A stretch of DNA of 64,000 nucleotides. Origin: Anaerobaca sp035448545. GTDB taxonomy: Bacteria > Planctomycetota > Phycisphaerae > Sedimentisphaerales > Anaerobacaceae. The translations under genes were made by a program, and so were the position numbers. Location: contig DAOTJE010000006.1 in the NCBI GenBank assembly GCA_035448545.1, forward strand, positions 1 through 64,000, written 5' to 3'. Below the pieces are notes generated by a model. That model did not search any database. It was not told where the DNA came from and saw nothing but the letters and a program-made list of their open reading frames with translations. Shown piece after piece: positions 44,501 through 53,494 of the stretch. Position 1 is the first letter of the stretch, and every line of letters begins with the position of its first letter.

Positions 44501-46852
44501 CGGGCCAATACGCAATTCGGCAAACAAGGGACGATGGTCCGACGCGGTGCGCGCCAGGTAGTCGCTGCCCACGTCGACCGCCACGACCTGTATCTGCGGA
44601 CTGATGAAGATGTGGTCGATCCGCGCGAAGGGGACATGGCCGAACCATGTTCCTCGCGGCTTGTGAGCGGCCGCTGCAACCTGGGCATCCCGAAGGGTTT
44701 CTGCGCAAAGTCTCCAGATACGCGACCGCGGGGACGAATTGAAGTCGCCGCAGAGAATGAAGAGCTCCGCCTGCCCGTTGCCTCCAATCCAGTCGGAACC
44801 GAGCAGGGCTTCGATCTGCATGCGTTTCTCGCCGGCGGTCAATCCGAGGTGGGTGTTGATGAGATGGATGGTCGTCCCGCCCACCTCCAGGGCGACCCAC
44901 AGGGCCCCGCGCGGCTCGACGAAAGGGCCGCCGGCCGGCATGGGAAGGGCTGCCGCCTTGACCAGTCGCATCGGCAGCCGGCTGAGAATGCAGTCGCCGT
45001 ACGCCTCTTCGGCGATCCGCATCGCGGGGTGGAAATGGTACTCCATCTCCAGGAACCGGGCGATCAGTTCGGCCTGGTCGGTGTGCCCGGTCCGCAGGCG
45101 GCCGACGTCGACCTCCTGGAGCGCGACGACGTCGGGCCGGTATCTGGCGATGACGCGGGCGATCCGGCGGGGAGAGAGCTTGCCGTCGATCCCGATGCAG
45201 GTGTGGACGTTGTAGGTGACCACGCGCAGCGTCCTTTCGGCAGCAACAGGTACAGGAGCGACCACGCGCTCGGCCGACGCCCGGCCCAGATGAACCAGAG
45301 CCGCCTGTCGCAGACTCAGCGGTCGCGGATAGCCCTGTGCTCGATACGGCAGGGGCGCATCGTCCGGTGCCAGGAGAAACGCATGCGTCTCCTCCAGCCC
45401 GGGTCCGGCATGGGCACCGCCCTCCAGGGGGAATGTGAGACTGCGCCCTGTCCGGGTCCAGCCGGAGATGACGAAGTCCCCGGCGTCCGGATGGTGACAC
45501 AGCGCGATGAGGTCCTCCGTCACCTCCTCCAGGAAGGGATGATCGACCGGCAGCAGGCAGGCCGCATCCTCCGGCAGCCGCCATGTCCCCTCTTTCGTCC
45601 ACGCCCGCGCGCGGCCCGGCCCGTCGGTGGTCAGGACCAGCGGAATCTCCGCGCGATCCACCAGCGCCCGCGCCAGGTCGGCGCGCTGCTCCGGCCCGAT
45701 CGGCGCGCCGAGATAAACGTGTCCCACCGGCCCCATCGAGGTAACGACGACTTTGCCGCGCTCGGCGGACAGTGCCTGCCTCGCATGGCGTCTCATGTAC
45801 GCACCCAGACGCTTGGACTGGATGCCGCGATTGTCCGCCAGCGGCGCGATCGCCGTGCTGAGGACCTCCGCCACCACCTCCTGCACACTGCGCCCATGCT
45901 CACGGGCATAAGACCGGGTGTCCTCATTGCCGTGATCGGAAAAGACCCAGACGTCGTAGTCGCGCCGCGGAGACCGCTGCGCCACCTTCCAGATCCGGGC
46001 GATCGCGTCGTCGATGCCTTTGAGCGACCAGTGCGCAAAACGCGACGTCGGGCCCCGGCGATGGCTCTGCTCGTCGTAGCCCAGCAGGTTGAGATAGACG
46101 ATCGGCAGTCCCCGCGTCACGTCCATCTTGGCGCCAATCGTGGCCAGCTCGCGCATCAGAATGCATACGCCCACGCGGGAAGGAACGAACTTGATCTCCT
46201 TCCACAGGTCGCGGCCGGCGATCAGCCCGCGCAGACAGTCCACCAGCGCCAGGACGAATTCCACCACGAGGAGCACGACGGTGCGCAGCACGCTGTAGAG
46301 GTTCAGCAGCACCAGCAGGGCCATACGCAGCGGATGGCCGAGCTTGAACAGGTCGCTCCAGTCCATGGAGGAGGCACACAGATGGCTCTCCGCAGCGCCT
46401 CCGGTGTAGATCGAGGCATAGGCGCTGCCTCCGGTCAGCAACGGCTCGCCCTCCTGCTCCAGACGCTGCTCGATCGCTCTGGCGGAATCGGGCTCGAACA
46501 TACGGAGGGTGCGGCCCGTCGCGCGGTCATAGAAGCTGAACGCCGGGACGGCGCCTTTGACTCCGTACAGCAGTTCGGCCGTCACCGCCGGCGTACTCGA
46601 AGGCAGGCCGCTGTACAGTGAGTCGAGACGGTACTTGTGCTTCTGCATCAACTGCTGCAGAAAAGGCAGATTCCCCCGGGCCATCGCCCGTTCCAGCTGC
46701 CGGCGACTGAGCCCGTCGATCTGGATCAGCACCAGCCCCCGCGAGGAGGGCACTTCCTTCGATTTGGACAAGCCCAGCAGGCGGACCAGCAGCTCGCTGC
46801 GGCTGAGCCGGTGACGCGACCTCCTGACGAACGTTTCCACGAAATTCAGCAT
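44498..46852 (-). CDS. Fusion: alkaline-phosphatase-superfamily domain plus EEP phosphodiesterase domain
   Basis: This 784-residue protein has two hydrolase domains. The first, residues about 35-500, has all seven superfamily positions: D45 (IDG), T87 (SSTPAV), D260 and H264 (YDEQSHRRGP), D306 and H307 (SDHG) and H481 (HAGPG). It also has a hydrophobic pair of segments at 175-210 that may anchor it in the membrane. The second, residues about 540-784, is an endonuclease/exonuclease/phosphatase fold (YNVHTCIG, LQEVD, NTHLGL, CGDFNSS, DHRP). Phosphodiester substrates such as phospholipids or teichoic-like polymers are likely. It follows the GT4 gene by 28 bp. Confidence 0.85.
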   Translation of the reverse strand: MLNFVETFVRRSRHRLSRSELLVRLLGLSKSKEVPSSRGLVLIQIDGLSRRQLERAMARGNLPFLQQLMQKHKYRLDSLYSGLPSSTPAVTAELLYGVKGAVPAFSFYDRATGRTLRMFEPDSARAIEQRLEQEGEPLLTGGSAYASIYTGGAAESHLCASSMDWSDLFKLGHPLRMALLVLLNLYSVLRTVVLLVVEFVLALVDCLRGLIAGRDLWKEIKFVPSRVGVCILMRELATIGAKMDVTRGLPIVYLNLLGYDEQSHRRGPTSRFAHWSLKGIDDAIARIWKVAQRSPRRDYDVWVFSDHGNEDTRSYAREHGRSVQEVVAEVLSTAIAPLADNRGIQSKRLGAYMRRHARQALSAERGKVVVTSMGPVGHVYLGAPIGPEQRADLARALVDRAEIPLVLTTDGPGRARAWTKEGTWRLPEDAACLLPVDHPFLEEVTEDLIALCHHPDAGDFVISGWTRTGRSLTFPLEGGAHAGPGLEETHAFLLAPDDAPLPYRAQGYPRPLSLRQAALVHLGRASAERVVAPVPVAAERTLRVVTYNVHTCIGIDGKLSPRRIARVIARYRPDVVALQEVDVGRLRTGHTDQAELIARFLEMEYHFHPAMRIAEEAYGDCILSRLPMRLVKAAALPMPAGGPFVEPRGALWVALEVGGTTIHLINTHLGLTAGEKRMQIEALLGSDWIGGNGQAELFILCGDFNSSPRSRIWRLCAETLRDAQVAAAAHKPRGTWFGHVPFARIDHIFISPQIQVVAVDVGSDYLARTASDHRPLFAELRIGP

Positions 46853-46880
46853 GCGATCTCACGGGCCAGCCGCCGCGCGT

Positions 46881-48137
46881 TCACCGGAAAGTCTGACTGG
46901 CCGCTTCGGCGATGTTCTTGAGCAGTTCCCACTCGGCCTTGATCTCCTCGATCGCGCCGCCCCAGGCGCTCTCGTCCTTCGATTCGCGTCCCTCGCGAGC
47001 CAGCACCCTCTCGTAAACCTCCACCAGCCGCTGCGCCGACCGGGCCATCGTGAATCTGGCGGCGGTCGCCCGGGCTGCCTGCCTGTAAGCGGTCCTTTCT
47101 TCATGCGTTGCTTGGGCCATTCCTTCGAGGGCCTCGGCAAACGCCCGCCGGTCCTCCGCGCGGATAAGCCGACCGTTCTGCCGATCCCTGACCACCTCGC
47201 GGGCACCGGCGGCATCGATCGCCACCACCGGCCGGCCGGCCGCCATCGCCTCCAGCAGCACGATTCCCTGCGTTTCCGTGTGTGAGGCAAAGGCAAACAC
47301 GTCCATGGCGTGATAGGCGTCAATCAAGGCTTGTCCTTCCAGCGAGCCGACGAGGTGGAGCCGGTCGGAGTTTCCCTGGCGATCAAAGATCTCCCGCATA
47401 TTCTGCCCGGACGGACCGGACCCGACAACGAGAAAGTGGCCGTTCGCCGTCCGCGTGACGAACCGGCCGACCGCCTCGGCCAGGAACGTGAGGTTTTTCT
47501 CCGGGGCCAGCCGGCCCACGTATCCGGCGACAAAGGCCTGTTCGGGGATTCCCCGGAGTTGCCGGAAGGTGCGGCCGTCGCCGTGTTCGAATCGCTCCGT
47601 ATGCACGCCCGTCGGGACGATGTCGATCGGCACCTCGACTCCGCGTGCCCGAATAACATCGGCGACGGACCGGCTCGGCGCGATGACGTGATCGCACAGA
47701 TTGCAGTATCCCGTCACGAGGTTGACCACGAACTGGTGCAATCGCTTGGCGTGTGCCGGCACGTAGTGCAGGTAATGCTCGTACATGGTGTGGTAGGTGA
47801 ATACCAGGGGACACTCGAAGCGACTGGCGATGCGCACGGCGGTGCCGCCCAGCAGATGGGGGTGATGGGAATGAACGATATCCGGCTTGAATTCCTCCAG
47901 GCGGGCGGAAAGGTATCCCGGAACTGGCAGCACCAGCGAGAAATCGCTGCCGTTGAAATGCTGGATCGCCGGAACGCGAATCACGTCCCGCTCCGATTCG
48001 GGCGCGCCCTCGAACTCCGGCGCGACGACCACCACTCGATGGCCCATCTTCCGCAACTCGTCGGTGAACGCGGTGACCGATCGCGCCACGCCTCCGACGA
48101 AGGGAGTGAACGTATTGGTCATCATCAAGACATTCAT
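46881..48137 (-). CDS. GT4-family glycosyltransferase
   Basis: This 418-residue GT-B enzyme starts MNVLMMTNTFTPFVGGVARS, with the glycine-rich acceptor loop. The donor site has PTGVHTERF, GYVGRLAPEKN and the E-x7-E motif in HTETQGIVLLEAMAAGRPVV. It most resembles enzymes that glucosylate diacylglycerol or mannosylate phosphatidylinositol. It is the first gene of a two-gene minus-strand unit with the AP/EEP fusion, which suggests synthesis and remodelling of a glycolipid. Confidence 0.88.
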   Translation of the reverse strand: MNVLMMTNTFTPFVGGVARSVTAFTDELRKMGHRVVVVAPEFEGAPESERDVIRVPAIQHFNGSDFSLVLPVPGYLSARLEEFKPDIVHSHHPHLLGGTAVRIASRFECPLVFTYHTMYEHYLHYVPAHAKRLHQFVVNLVTGYCNLCDHVIAPSRSVADVIRARGVEVPIDIVPTGVHTERFEHGDGRTFRQLRGIPEQAFVAGYVGRLAPEKNLTFLAEAVGRFVTRTANGHFLVVGSGPSGQNMREIFDRQGNSDRLHLVGSLEGQALIDAYHAMDVFAFASHTETQGIVLLEAMAAGRPVVAIDAAGAREVVRDRQNGRLIRAEDRRAFAEALEGMAQATHEERTAYRQAARATAARFTMARSAQRLVEVYERVLAREGRESKDESAWGGAIEEIKAEWELLKNIAEAASQTFR

Positions 48138-48496
48138 GCCGGACCATCTCCAGCGTGCCGGCTGTCGAGTCCCTGCCCCGCCTGCCCTCGGGATCGGGAT
48201 TCATGCAGGTTTCCGCTCAGCCATCGCCAAACATCCCCTGTGAGTACGTCATGGCGGCCGGGCGGGTTCTTGCCTCCGCCGGCAGCCCCAGCAGGATTGG
48301 GGATCTTGAATTGCGGATTGGCTTTCATCGACGAATCCGGAGTCCCCAATCCGCAATCCGAAATGTCAGACCCGGCCGCTGGGCGGGTCCCGATAGCGGT
48401 TGACATCGCTCGACGGCTCTCGTAAGATACCGTACATTCTGTGCGGGCCGCCAGAGGCGGTAGCCGATCAGAGCAGCGGACAGGGAGCGGCAACGG
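48138..48496. other. Divergent intergenic region of 359 bp
   Basis: No gene is seen. It contains the inverted repeat at 48310-48357. It also contains repeated GGATTGGGGAT and CCCCAATCCGCAATCCG strings of a dispersed family. Confidence 0.5.
48310..48357. repeat. Inverted repeat ATTGCGGATTGG
   Basis: ATTGCGGATTGG (48310-48321) and CCAATCCGCAAT (48346-48357) are perfect 12-bp arms with a 24-nt loop. It lies about 140 bp before the response regulator gene. Confidence 0.65.
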
Positions 48497-49150
48497 ATGA
48501 AGATTCGCATCATTTTAGCGGACGACCATGCCATAGTCCGGCAGGGGCTCAGCCGGGCGATCGGGCAGGAAGAGGATATGGACGTGATCGGGCAGGCCCC
48601 GAACGGCCGTGCCACGATCGACCTGGTCCGCAAGCTGTCCCCGGACATCCTGATCACCGACATCAGCATGCCCGACCTGAACGGCGTCGAGGCGACCCGC
48701 CAGGTACTTCGCGAATGCCCTGCGGTCAAGGTCATCGCCCTGTCCATGCACTCGTCGCGGCAGTTCGTCATGGAGATGTTCCGGGCCGGAGCAATGGGAT
48801 ATCTGCTGAAGGACTGCGATTACGACGAGCTGGTCAAAGCCATACACACCGTCGCCGAGGGCAAGGTTTACGTCAGCCCGTCGATCGGAGACGTGATCGT
48901 CGAGGATCTGCTGAACGGTCGCCAGGCGGGTGCCCCCACGGCGTTTTCCCTGCTGACCCCACGCGAGCGCGAGGTGCTCCAGCTCATGGCCGAGGGCAAT
49001 ACCACGCGTCAGATCGCCCGCCGGCTCTACATCAGCCCCAAGACGGTCGAGGCCCATCGCCTGCGCGTCATGAACAAGCTCGATATCGACAACGTGGCCC
49101 AACTGACGAAATACGCCATCCAGGAAGGGCTCACCAGTCCCGAGATCTGA
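48497..49150 (+). CDS. NarL/FixJ-type response regulator (orphan)
   Basis: This 217-residue protein has a receiver domain with the acidic pair in ILADDHAIVRQ, the phosphoacceptor D54 in DILITDISMPD and the conserved Lys in YLLKDCDYDEL. A LuxR-type helix-turn-helix follows (LTPREREVLQLMAEGNTTRQ; RLYISPKTVEAHRLRVMNKL). No histidine kinase is adjacent, so its partner is elsewhere. The ATG at 48497 is preceded by AGGGAGCGGCAACGG. It is isolated and may regulate the divergent glycolipid genes. Confidence 0.92.
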   Translation: MKIRIILADDHAIVRQGLSRAIGQEEDMDVIGQAPNGRATIDLVRKLSPDILITDISMPDLNGVEATRQVLRECPAVKVIALSMHSSRQFVMEMFRAGAMGYLLKDCDYDELVKAIHTVAEGKVYVSPSIGDVIVEDLLNGRQAGAPTAFSLLTPREREVLQLMAEGNTTRQIARRLYISPKTVEAHRLRVMNKLDIDNVAQLTKYAIQEGLTSPEI

Positions 49151-49161
49151 CCTGGCTCGTG

Positions 49162-49203
49162 GTGTGCTCGTAAGGGCATCCTCTGGGCCGGATCTGTAAC
49201 GCC
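49162..49203 (+). repeat. Partial GTGTGC-family repeat
   Basis: GTGTGCTCGTAAGGGCATC is followed, after a divergent stretch, by GTAACGCC. It lies just after the response regulator gene. Confidence 0.55.
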
Positions 49204-49312
49204 CCGCTCCAGCACGCGTCCTTGAAACAGCGGCACCAACGGGATATAGTCTCGCAGCGCCGGCGCCGCCGGGGCGCCGGATGTTCGAACGACGCATGAG
49301 AAGGATCGATCG

Positions 49313-51547
49313 TTGAAGCAGGAACACATCGCACGCATCGCCTCGGAACTGTCTCTGAGGCCGGGCCAGGTGGCTGCAGCCGCCGGCCTGCTGGAGGAAG
49401 GGTCCACCGTTCCGTTCATTTCACGCTACCGCAAGGAAGCGACAGGCAGTCTGGACGAGGTCGCGGTCACGGCGATCCGCGACCGGCTCGGGCAATTGAA
49501 AGACCTCGACGATCGGCGCGACGCCATCCTCAAGTCCCTTACCGAGCGCGGCTTGCTGACCGAGGAACTGAAGCAGGACATCCTCCAGGCCGAGACCATG
49601 GCCTCGCTGGAGGATATCTATCTGCCGTTCAAGCCTAAGCGCCGAACGCGGGCGACCATCGCCAAAGAAAAGGGGCTGGAGCCTCTGGCCGAAGTGCTCT
49701 ATGCCCAAGACCCGGCGGTGGATCCGGCGGTCGAGGCCGAGGCCTTCGTCGACGCCGCCAAGGGGGTCGAATCGGTTGACGATGCGCTGGCGGGAGCCAG
49801 GGACATCATCGCCGAGTGGATCAACGAGGACCCGCAGACCCGCGCGCAGATGCGCGAGCTGTTCAGCGCCAAGGGCGTGCTGAAATCTCAGGTTGTCCCG
49901 GGCAAGGAGGAAGAGGGCCGCAAGTATGAGGACTACTTCGACTGGGAAGAGCCGGTCGCCAAGGCGCCGTCGCACCGGATTCTGGCCATGCGAAGGGGCC
50001 GGAAAGAAGGCTTCCTGCGACTCCAGGTGGTCGCGCCCGAAGAGCAGGCGCACCGGATTCTCGAAGAGCTGTTCATCAAAGGCAACTGCAAGAGTACGGC
50101 CCTCGTCCGCGAGGCCCTGGTCGACAGCTACAAGAGGCTGCTGGCGCCCTCGATGGAGACGGAGGTCCTGGCGTCCGCGAAGATGCGGGCGGACCAGGAG
50201 GCGATCCGGGTCTTCGCCGAGAACCTGCGTCAGTTGCTGCTGGCGCCTCCGCTGGGTCGCAAGAACGTCCTGGCGATCGATCCCGGTTTCCGCACCGGCT
50301 GCAAGGTTGTTTGCCTGGACCGGCAGGGCCAGTTGAAACACTCCGACGTGATCTATCCGCACACGGGCGACGCCCGCGCGGCGGCCGACGCCATGAAGTT
50401 TGCGGCGCTGTGCGAGAAGTTCGACATCGAGGTCATCGCCATCGGCAACGGAACCGCCAGCCGCGAGACCGAGAGCTATATCCGCAACATCCAGCTCGCC
50501 CGCAGCACGCCCATCGTCATGGTCAACGAAAGCGGCGCGTCGATCTACTCGGCCTCGGACGTTGCCCGCGAGGAATTCCCCGACGAGGACGTGACGGTGC
50601 GCGGCGCCGTGTCCATCGGACGCCGCCTGATGGACCCGCTCGCAGAACTGGTCAAAATCGATCCGAAATCGATCGGCGTCGGGCAGTACCAGCACGATGT
50701 GGACCAGTCCCTGCTCAAGCAGAGCCTCGACGACGTGGTCGTCAGTTGTGTCAACAGCGTCGGCGTCGAGGTCAACACCGCCAGCAAGCAGTTGCTCCAG
50801 TACGTCTCGGGCCTCGGCCCGCAACTGGCCCAGAACATCGTCAGTTACCGCAATGAGAACGGCCCGTTCGAGTCGCGCCTGGCGCTGAAGAAGGTGCCGC
50901 GTCTGGGCGAGAAGGCGTTCGAGCAGGCAGCGGGTTTCCTGCGCATCTGCGACGCCGCCAATCCGCTCGATGCCAGCGCGGTACACCCGGAGAGCTATGG
51001 GATCGTCGACGCGATGGCCTCGGACCTGGGCTGCTCTGTGGCGACCCTGATGACCGACAGTGCGATCCGTGCGAAGATCCGCCTGCAAGACTATGTCACG
51101 GAGACGGTGGGCCTGCCCACGCTGAACGACATCATGGCGGAATTGGCCCGGCCCGGCCGGGACCCGCGTCAACAATTCGAGATCTTCCATTTCGCCGACG
51201 GAATCAACAAGATCGAGGACGTCCAGGCCGGAATGCGCCTGCCCGGCATCGTCACCAACGTCACCGCCTTCGGCGCCTTCGTCGATATCGGCGTCCACCA
51301 GGACGGCCTCGTGCACATCAGCCAGTTGGCCGACCGCTTCGTCAAGGACCCCAGCGAGGTCGTCAAGGTCCACCAGAAGGTAACGGTCACGGTGCTGGAG
51401 GTCGACCTGGCCAAGCAGCGAATCAGCCTGTCGATGAAAGACCCGTCGAAAGCGTCTCGCAAGCCCGACCGCAGCCGCAGCGAAGCCCGCGAACATGCGC
51501 CGTCACGCGGGCGTACAACCCAGGGGTGGTTCCCGAACATCGTATGA
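49313..51547 (+). CDS. tex: Tex-family RNA-binding transcription accessory protein
   Basis: This 744-residue protein has the Tex layout: N-terminal helical domain (FISRYRKEATGSLDEVAVTA), a YqgF-like domain (NVLAIDPGFRTGCKVVCLD), HhH repeats (VNTASKQLLQYVSGLGPQLA) and a C-terminal S1 domain (VTAFGAFVDIGVHQDGLVHI). It binds RNA and aids transcription. No ATG fits. The TTG at 49313 has GAGAAGG 8 nt upstream. A six-codon frame, ATG at 49296, stops on the TGA that overlaps this TTG, so translation may be coupled. Confidence 0.92.
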   Translation: MKQEHIARIASELSLRPGQVAAAAGLLEEGSTVPFISRYRKEATGSLDEVAVTAIRDRLGQLKDLDDRRDAILKSLTERGLLTEELKQDILQAETMASLEDIYLPFKPKRRTRATIAKEKGLEPLAEVLYAQDPAVDPAVEAEAFVDAAKGVESVDDALAGARDIIAEWINEDPQTRAQMRELFSAKGVLKSQVVPGKEEEGRKYEDYFDWEEPVAKAPSHRILAMRRGRKEGFLRLQVVAPEEQAHRILEELFIKGNCKSTALVREALVDSYKRLLAPSMETEVLASAKMRADQEAIRVFAENLRQLLLAPPLGRKNVLAIDPGFRTGCKVVCLDRQGQLKHSDVIYPHTGDARAAADAMKFAALCEKFDIEVIAIGNGTASRETESYIRNIQLARSTPIVMVNESGASIYSASDVAREEFPDEDVTVRGAVSIGRRLMDPLAELVKIDPKSIGVGQYQHDVDQSLLKQSLDDVVVSCVNSVGVEVNTASKQLLQYVSGLGPQLAQNIVSYRNENGPFESRLALKKVPRLGEKAFEQAAGFLRICDAANPLDASAVHPESYGIVDAMASDLGCSVATLMTDSAIRAKIRLQDYVTETVGLPTLNDIMAELARPGRDPRQQFEIFHFADGINKIEDVQAGMRLPGIVTNVTAFGAFVDIGVHQDGLVHISQLADRFVKDPSEVVKVHQKVTVTVLEVDLAKQRISLSMKDPSKASRKPDRSRSEAREHAPSRGRTTQGWFPNIV

Positions 51548-51563
51548 CCAAGGCGTTGCGCAG

Positions 51564-52409
51564 GTGATCGAGCGACAGGAACTGATCGACGACAAGCAGG
51601 ATATCCTTACCCATCGGGCCAGGAAGAACCTGATCTACATCCTGACGCTCGATCCGATCCTCGGGACCGATGTGGCCGAGCGGATCGGCGCCGACGAAAG
51701 GCTCAAGCGGTACAAGATCGTCCGGCCGAGCGCCGGCACAATCGACGGCACGGTCGATGCCATCGAACGGGCGGCGGCGGATACGACGCATGCCCGGCTG
51801 CTGATCTTCGACGTCCGGCGTGCGGGCCTGCCCAAGCTGCGCAAGGTCCATCGTGACATCGTCGGCTTCAACCGCAAGGACTTCAACAAACTCTGTTTCA
51901 GCATTCTGATCGGCGACGGGCCGCCCATGCTGTACCAGAACGGGCGCGGGCTGGACGTGTTCACGATCTACCTCGGCGCGCACCGCGTCGATTACCATCC
52001 GGCTGTGTTCTTCTACGATCCGCTGCTGCACTACGAACCGAGCGAGGTGCAGCTCCGCGCGATCGACGACGAGTTCACGCTGCGCGACGACGTGCCGAAG
52101 GGGCTCGCTCCGTACTTCCGCCAGGACCGGGAAATGACGGTCGATACGGTCCGGCGGTACTTCCGCGCCATCGGCAAGCCCGACGAGATTCGCCAGAAGA
52201 GAAGACGGATGCTCAAGCGGCTCTACCGAAAGCAGATCACCGAGCGGCTGCCGGGATACGAGGAACAGATCAGGGCGTGGATGTCCCGCAAGGGCCTGCA
52301 ACTGGCGACCGAGAAGATCAACCTCTACCCCATGCACTTCGAGGACTGGGTCTACAAGCTGATGCACAAGGCCCAGCGCAACGCCGAATCCACCGAGGAC
52401 ACGGCGTAA
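51564..52409 (+). CDS. Conserved-looking hypothetical protein
   Basis: From a GTG at 51564, 16 bp after the tex stop, the product is 281 residues. An in-frame start overlapping tex is also possible. The protein is rich in charged residues and has no signal or membrane segment. Blocks such as ARLLIFDVRRAGLPKLRKVH and EINLYPMHFEDW-like text (INLYPMHFEDWVYKLM) look structured, but no family is recognised. Coupling to tex suggests a role in nucleic-acid metabolism, which is only a guess. Confidence 0.75.
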   Translation: MIERQELIDDKQDILTHRARKNLIYILTLDPILGTDVAERIGADERLKRYKIVRPSAGTIDGTVDAIERAAADTTHARLLIFDVRRAGLPKLRKVHRDIVGFNRKDFNKLCFSILIGDGPPMLYQNGRGLDVFTIYLGAHRVDYHPAVFFYDPLLHYEPSEVQLRAIDDEFTLRDDVPKGLAPYFRQDREMTVDTVRRYFRAIGKPDEIRQKRRRMLKRLYRKQITERLPGYEEQIRAWMSRKGLQLATEKINLYPMHFEDWVYKLMHKAQRNAESTEDTA

Positions 52410-52533
52410 GCACGGCAGCGTCGCCCGCATACAAGCCGGATCAGCGCGTGGCAGGCGAGTTCGCATAGGCCGGCGGCGCAGAGCCCGAGGACTGGCCCGA
52501 ATGGATGCGGAAGTTCAAGGACTACCGACGACC

Positions 52534-52563
52534 CGTATCTCGTATCTCGTTGCTCGTATCTCG
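52534..52563 (-). repeat. Second copy of the GATACGA repeat, non-coding
   Basis: CGTATCTCGTATCTCG and further GCTCGTATCTCG units are the reverse complement of the murE repeat at 5841, with 2 differences in 30 bp. Confidence 0.8.
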
Positions 52564-52666
52564 CAATGGTAGGGGCTCTGCAACGACCATAACACGGATG
52601 CGCGCTGCCGGGCACCGACATCGGGGCAGGAAAGCACGCGATTTTGTCATTCCGGGCGGAAAAGAC

Positions 52667-52694
52667 TGGACAAAGCGGCCGGTTGTTGTATATT
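52667..52694 (+). promoter_or_regulatory. Promoter for the tandem lipoproteins
   Basis: TGGACA (52667-52672) and TATATT (52689-52694) are 16 bp apart, each matching 5 of 6 consensus positions. The leader to the first gene would be about 98 nt. Confidence 0.55.
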
Positions 52695-52775
52695 GGAATC
52701 ACGTTTTCGTGGCTGCGTCGGTTTTTGCGGCTTGGAGGCCGTTCGGAAGCCGGAGCAGGGATTCGATGAACCGAA

Positions 52776-52801
52776 TAACTCTATAAGGAGGTAGGGTTAT
52801 G
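52776..52801 (+). promoter_or_regulatory. Shared leader and ribosome binding site, copy 1
   Basis: A 26-nt block beginning TAACTCTATAAGGAGG and ending in the ATG is identical at 53469-53494. It holds a strong Shine-Dalgarno (AAGGAGG). A similar ATAAGGAGATAGG lies before the C39-like gene. Confidence 0.8.
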
Positions 52802-53413
52802 TGCGTTCACACACGCCGTTTGGTCATGCCGTTTCTGGTTGCTGCACTGTTTCTACCCCCATTTCTCGCCGGCTGTCGGTGCAAGGACTGCGAGGGCGCC
52901 AAGTGCGTGCCGCGAAGCCCGTGGCAATCGCCGACGATCCAGGTGACGCGGTCTCTGCTGCTGGTCAACCGGGCGGAGTTGCGGATCCTCTACATCGACG
53001 GACACGACGCCACCCCGACGTGCGTCAGCGCCCAGGGCGTCCAGGAGTACCATCTGCTTCCCGGCTGGCACACGTTGACGGCGGTGTTCCGCTACGCGGC
53101 GCCGCCCGGCGAGGGCGTGCTGGCCGACGTCCAGGGCCAGGCCCTGACGCTGGAGCACGAGTTCCTGGCCGAGCACGAGTACGTGGCGGTCTATCGCGAG
53201 CACGAAGGGACCGCACCCGAGGGCCAGATGGGCCTCGCGGAGGTGGCGACCAACGTCCTGAACCCGCCGCCGGAATTGTACTGGACGCTGGAGATCGTGG
53301 ATGTCGGAGGAGCCAGTGCCGAGCCGGAGGTGGCCGAGGCGCGAAGCTACCTGTCCTGGGTGCGGGAGCCGGGCGGCACCGCCAAGCAGCCCGATGCATC
53401 CAACGCCTATTAG
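52799..53413 (+). CDS. Tandem lipoprotein, paralogue 1
   Basis: This 204-residue protein has a lipoprotein signal (MPFLVAALFLPPFLAGC, lipobox LAGC). The mature part starts with a cysteine-rich segment (CRCKDCEGAKC). A beta domain shared with the next gene follows (TRSLLLVNRAELRILYIDG; HEFLAEHEYVAVYREHE). The second gene starts 78 bp later with an identical leader, so the pair is a tandem duplication. No family is recognised; an outer-membrane or periplasmic location is expected. Confidence 0.8.
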   Translation: MCVHTRRLVMPFLVAALFLPPFLAGCRCKDCEGAKCVPRSPWQSPTIQVTRSLLLVNRAELRILYIDGHDATPTCVSAQGVQEYHLLPGWHTLTAVFRYAAPPGEGVLADVQGQALTLEHEFLAEHEYVAVYREHEGTAPEGQMGLAEVATNVLNPPPELYWTLEIVDVGGASAEPEVAEARSYLSWVREPGGTAKQPDASNAY

Positions 53414-53468
53414 CGACGACGCGGTCACATCGGTCCGCTCGGATCGGTGCGCCATCAACGGAACGAGG

Positions 53469-53494
53469 TAACTCTATAAGGAGGTAGGGTTATG
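53469..53494 (+). promoter_or_regulatory. Shared leader and ribosome binding site, copy 2
   Basis: All 26 bases match 52776-52801, including the ATG. The flanking bases differ, so identity is confined to the translation start. Confidence 0.8.

Larger units (their letters stand above)
52410..52798. other. Non-coding interval of 389 bp
   Basis: No credible gene is seen. It contains the GTATCTCG repeat at 52534-52563, a degenerate GTAGGGGCTCTG element near 52569 and the promoter for the tandem lipoproteins. Confidence 0.5.

Noticed and set aside
52505..52786. Short protein upstream of the tandem lipoproteins
   Set aside because: It covers a dispersed repeat and the promoter, has no ribosome binding site, and has biased composition.
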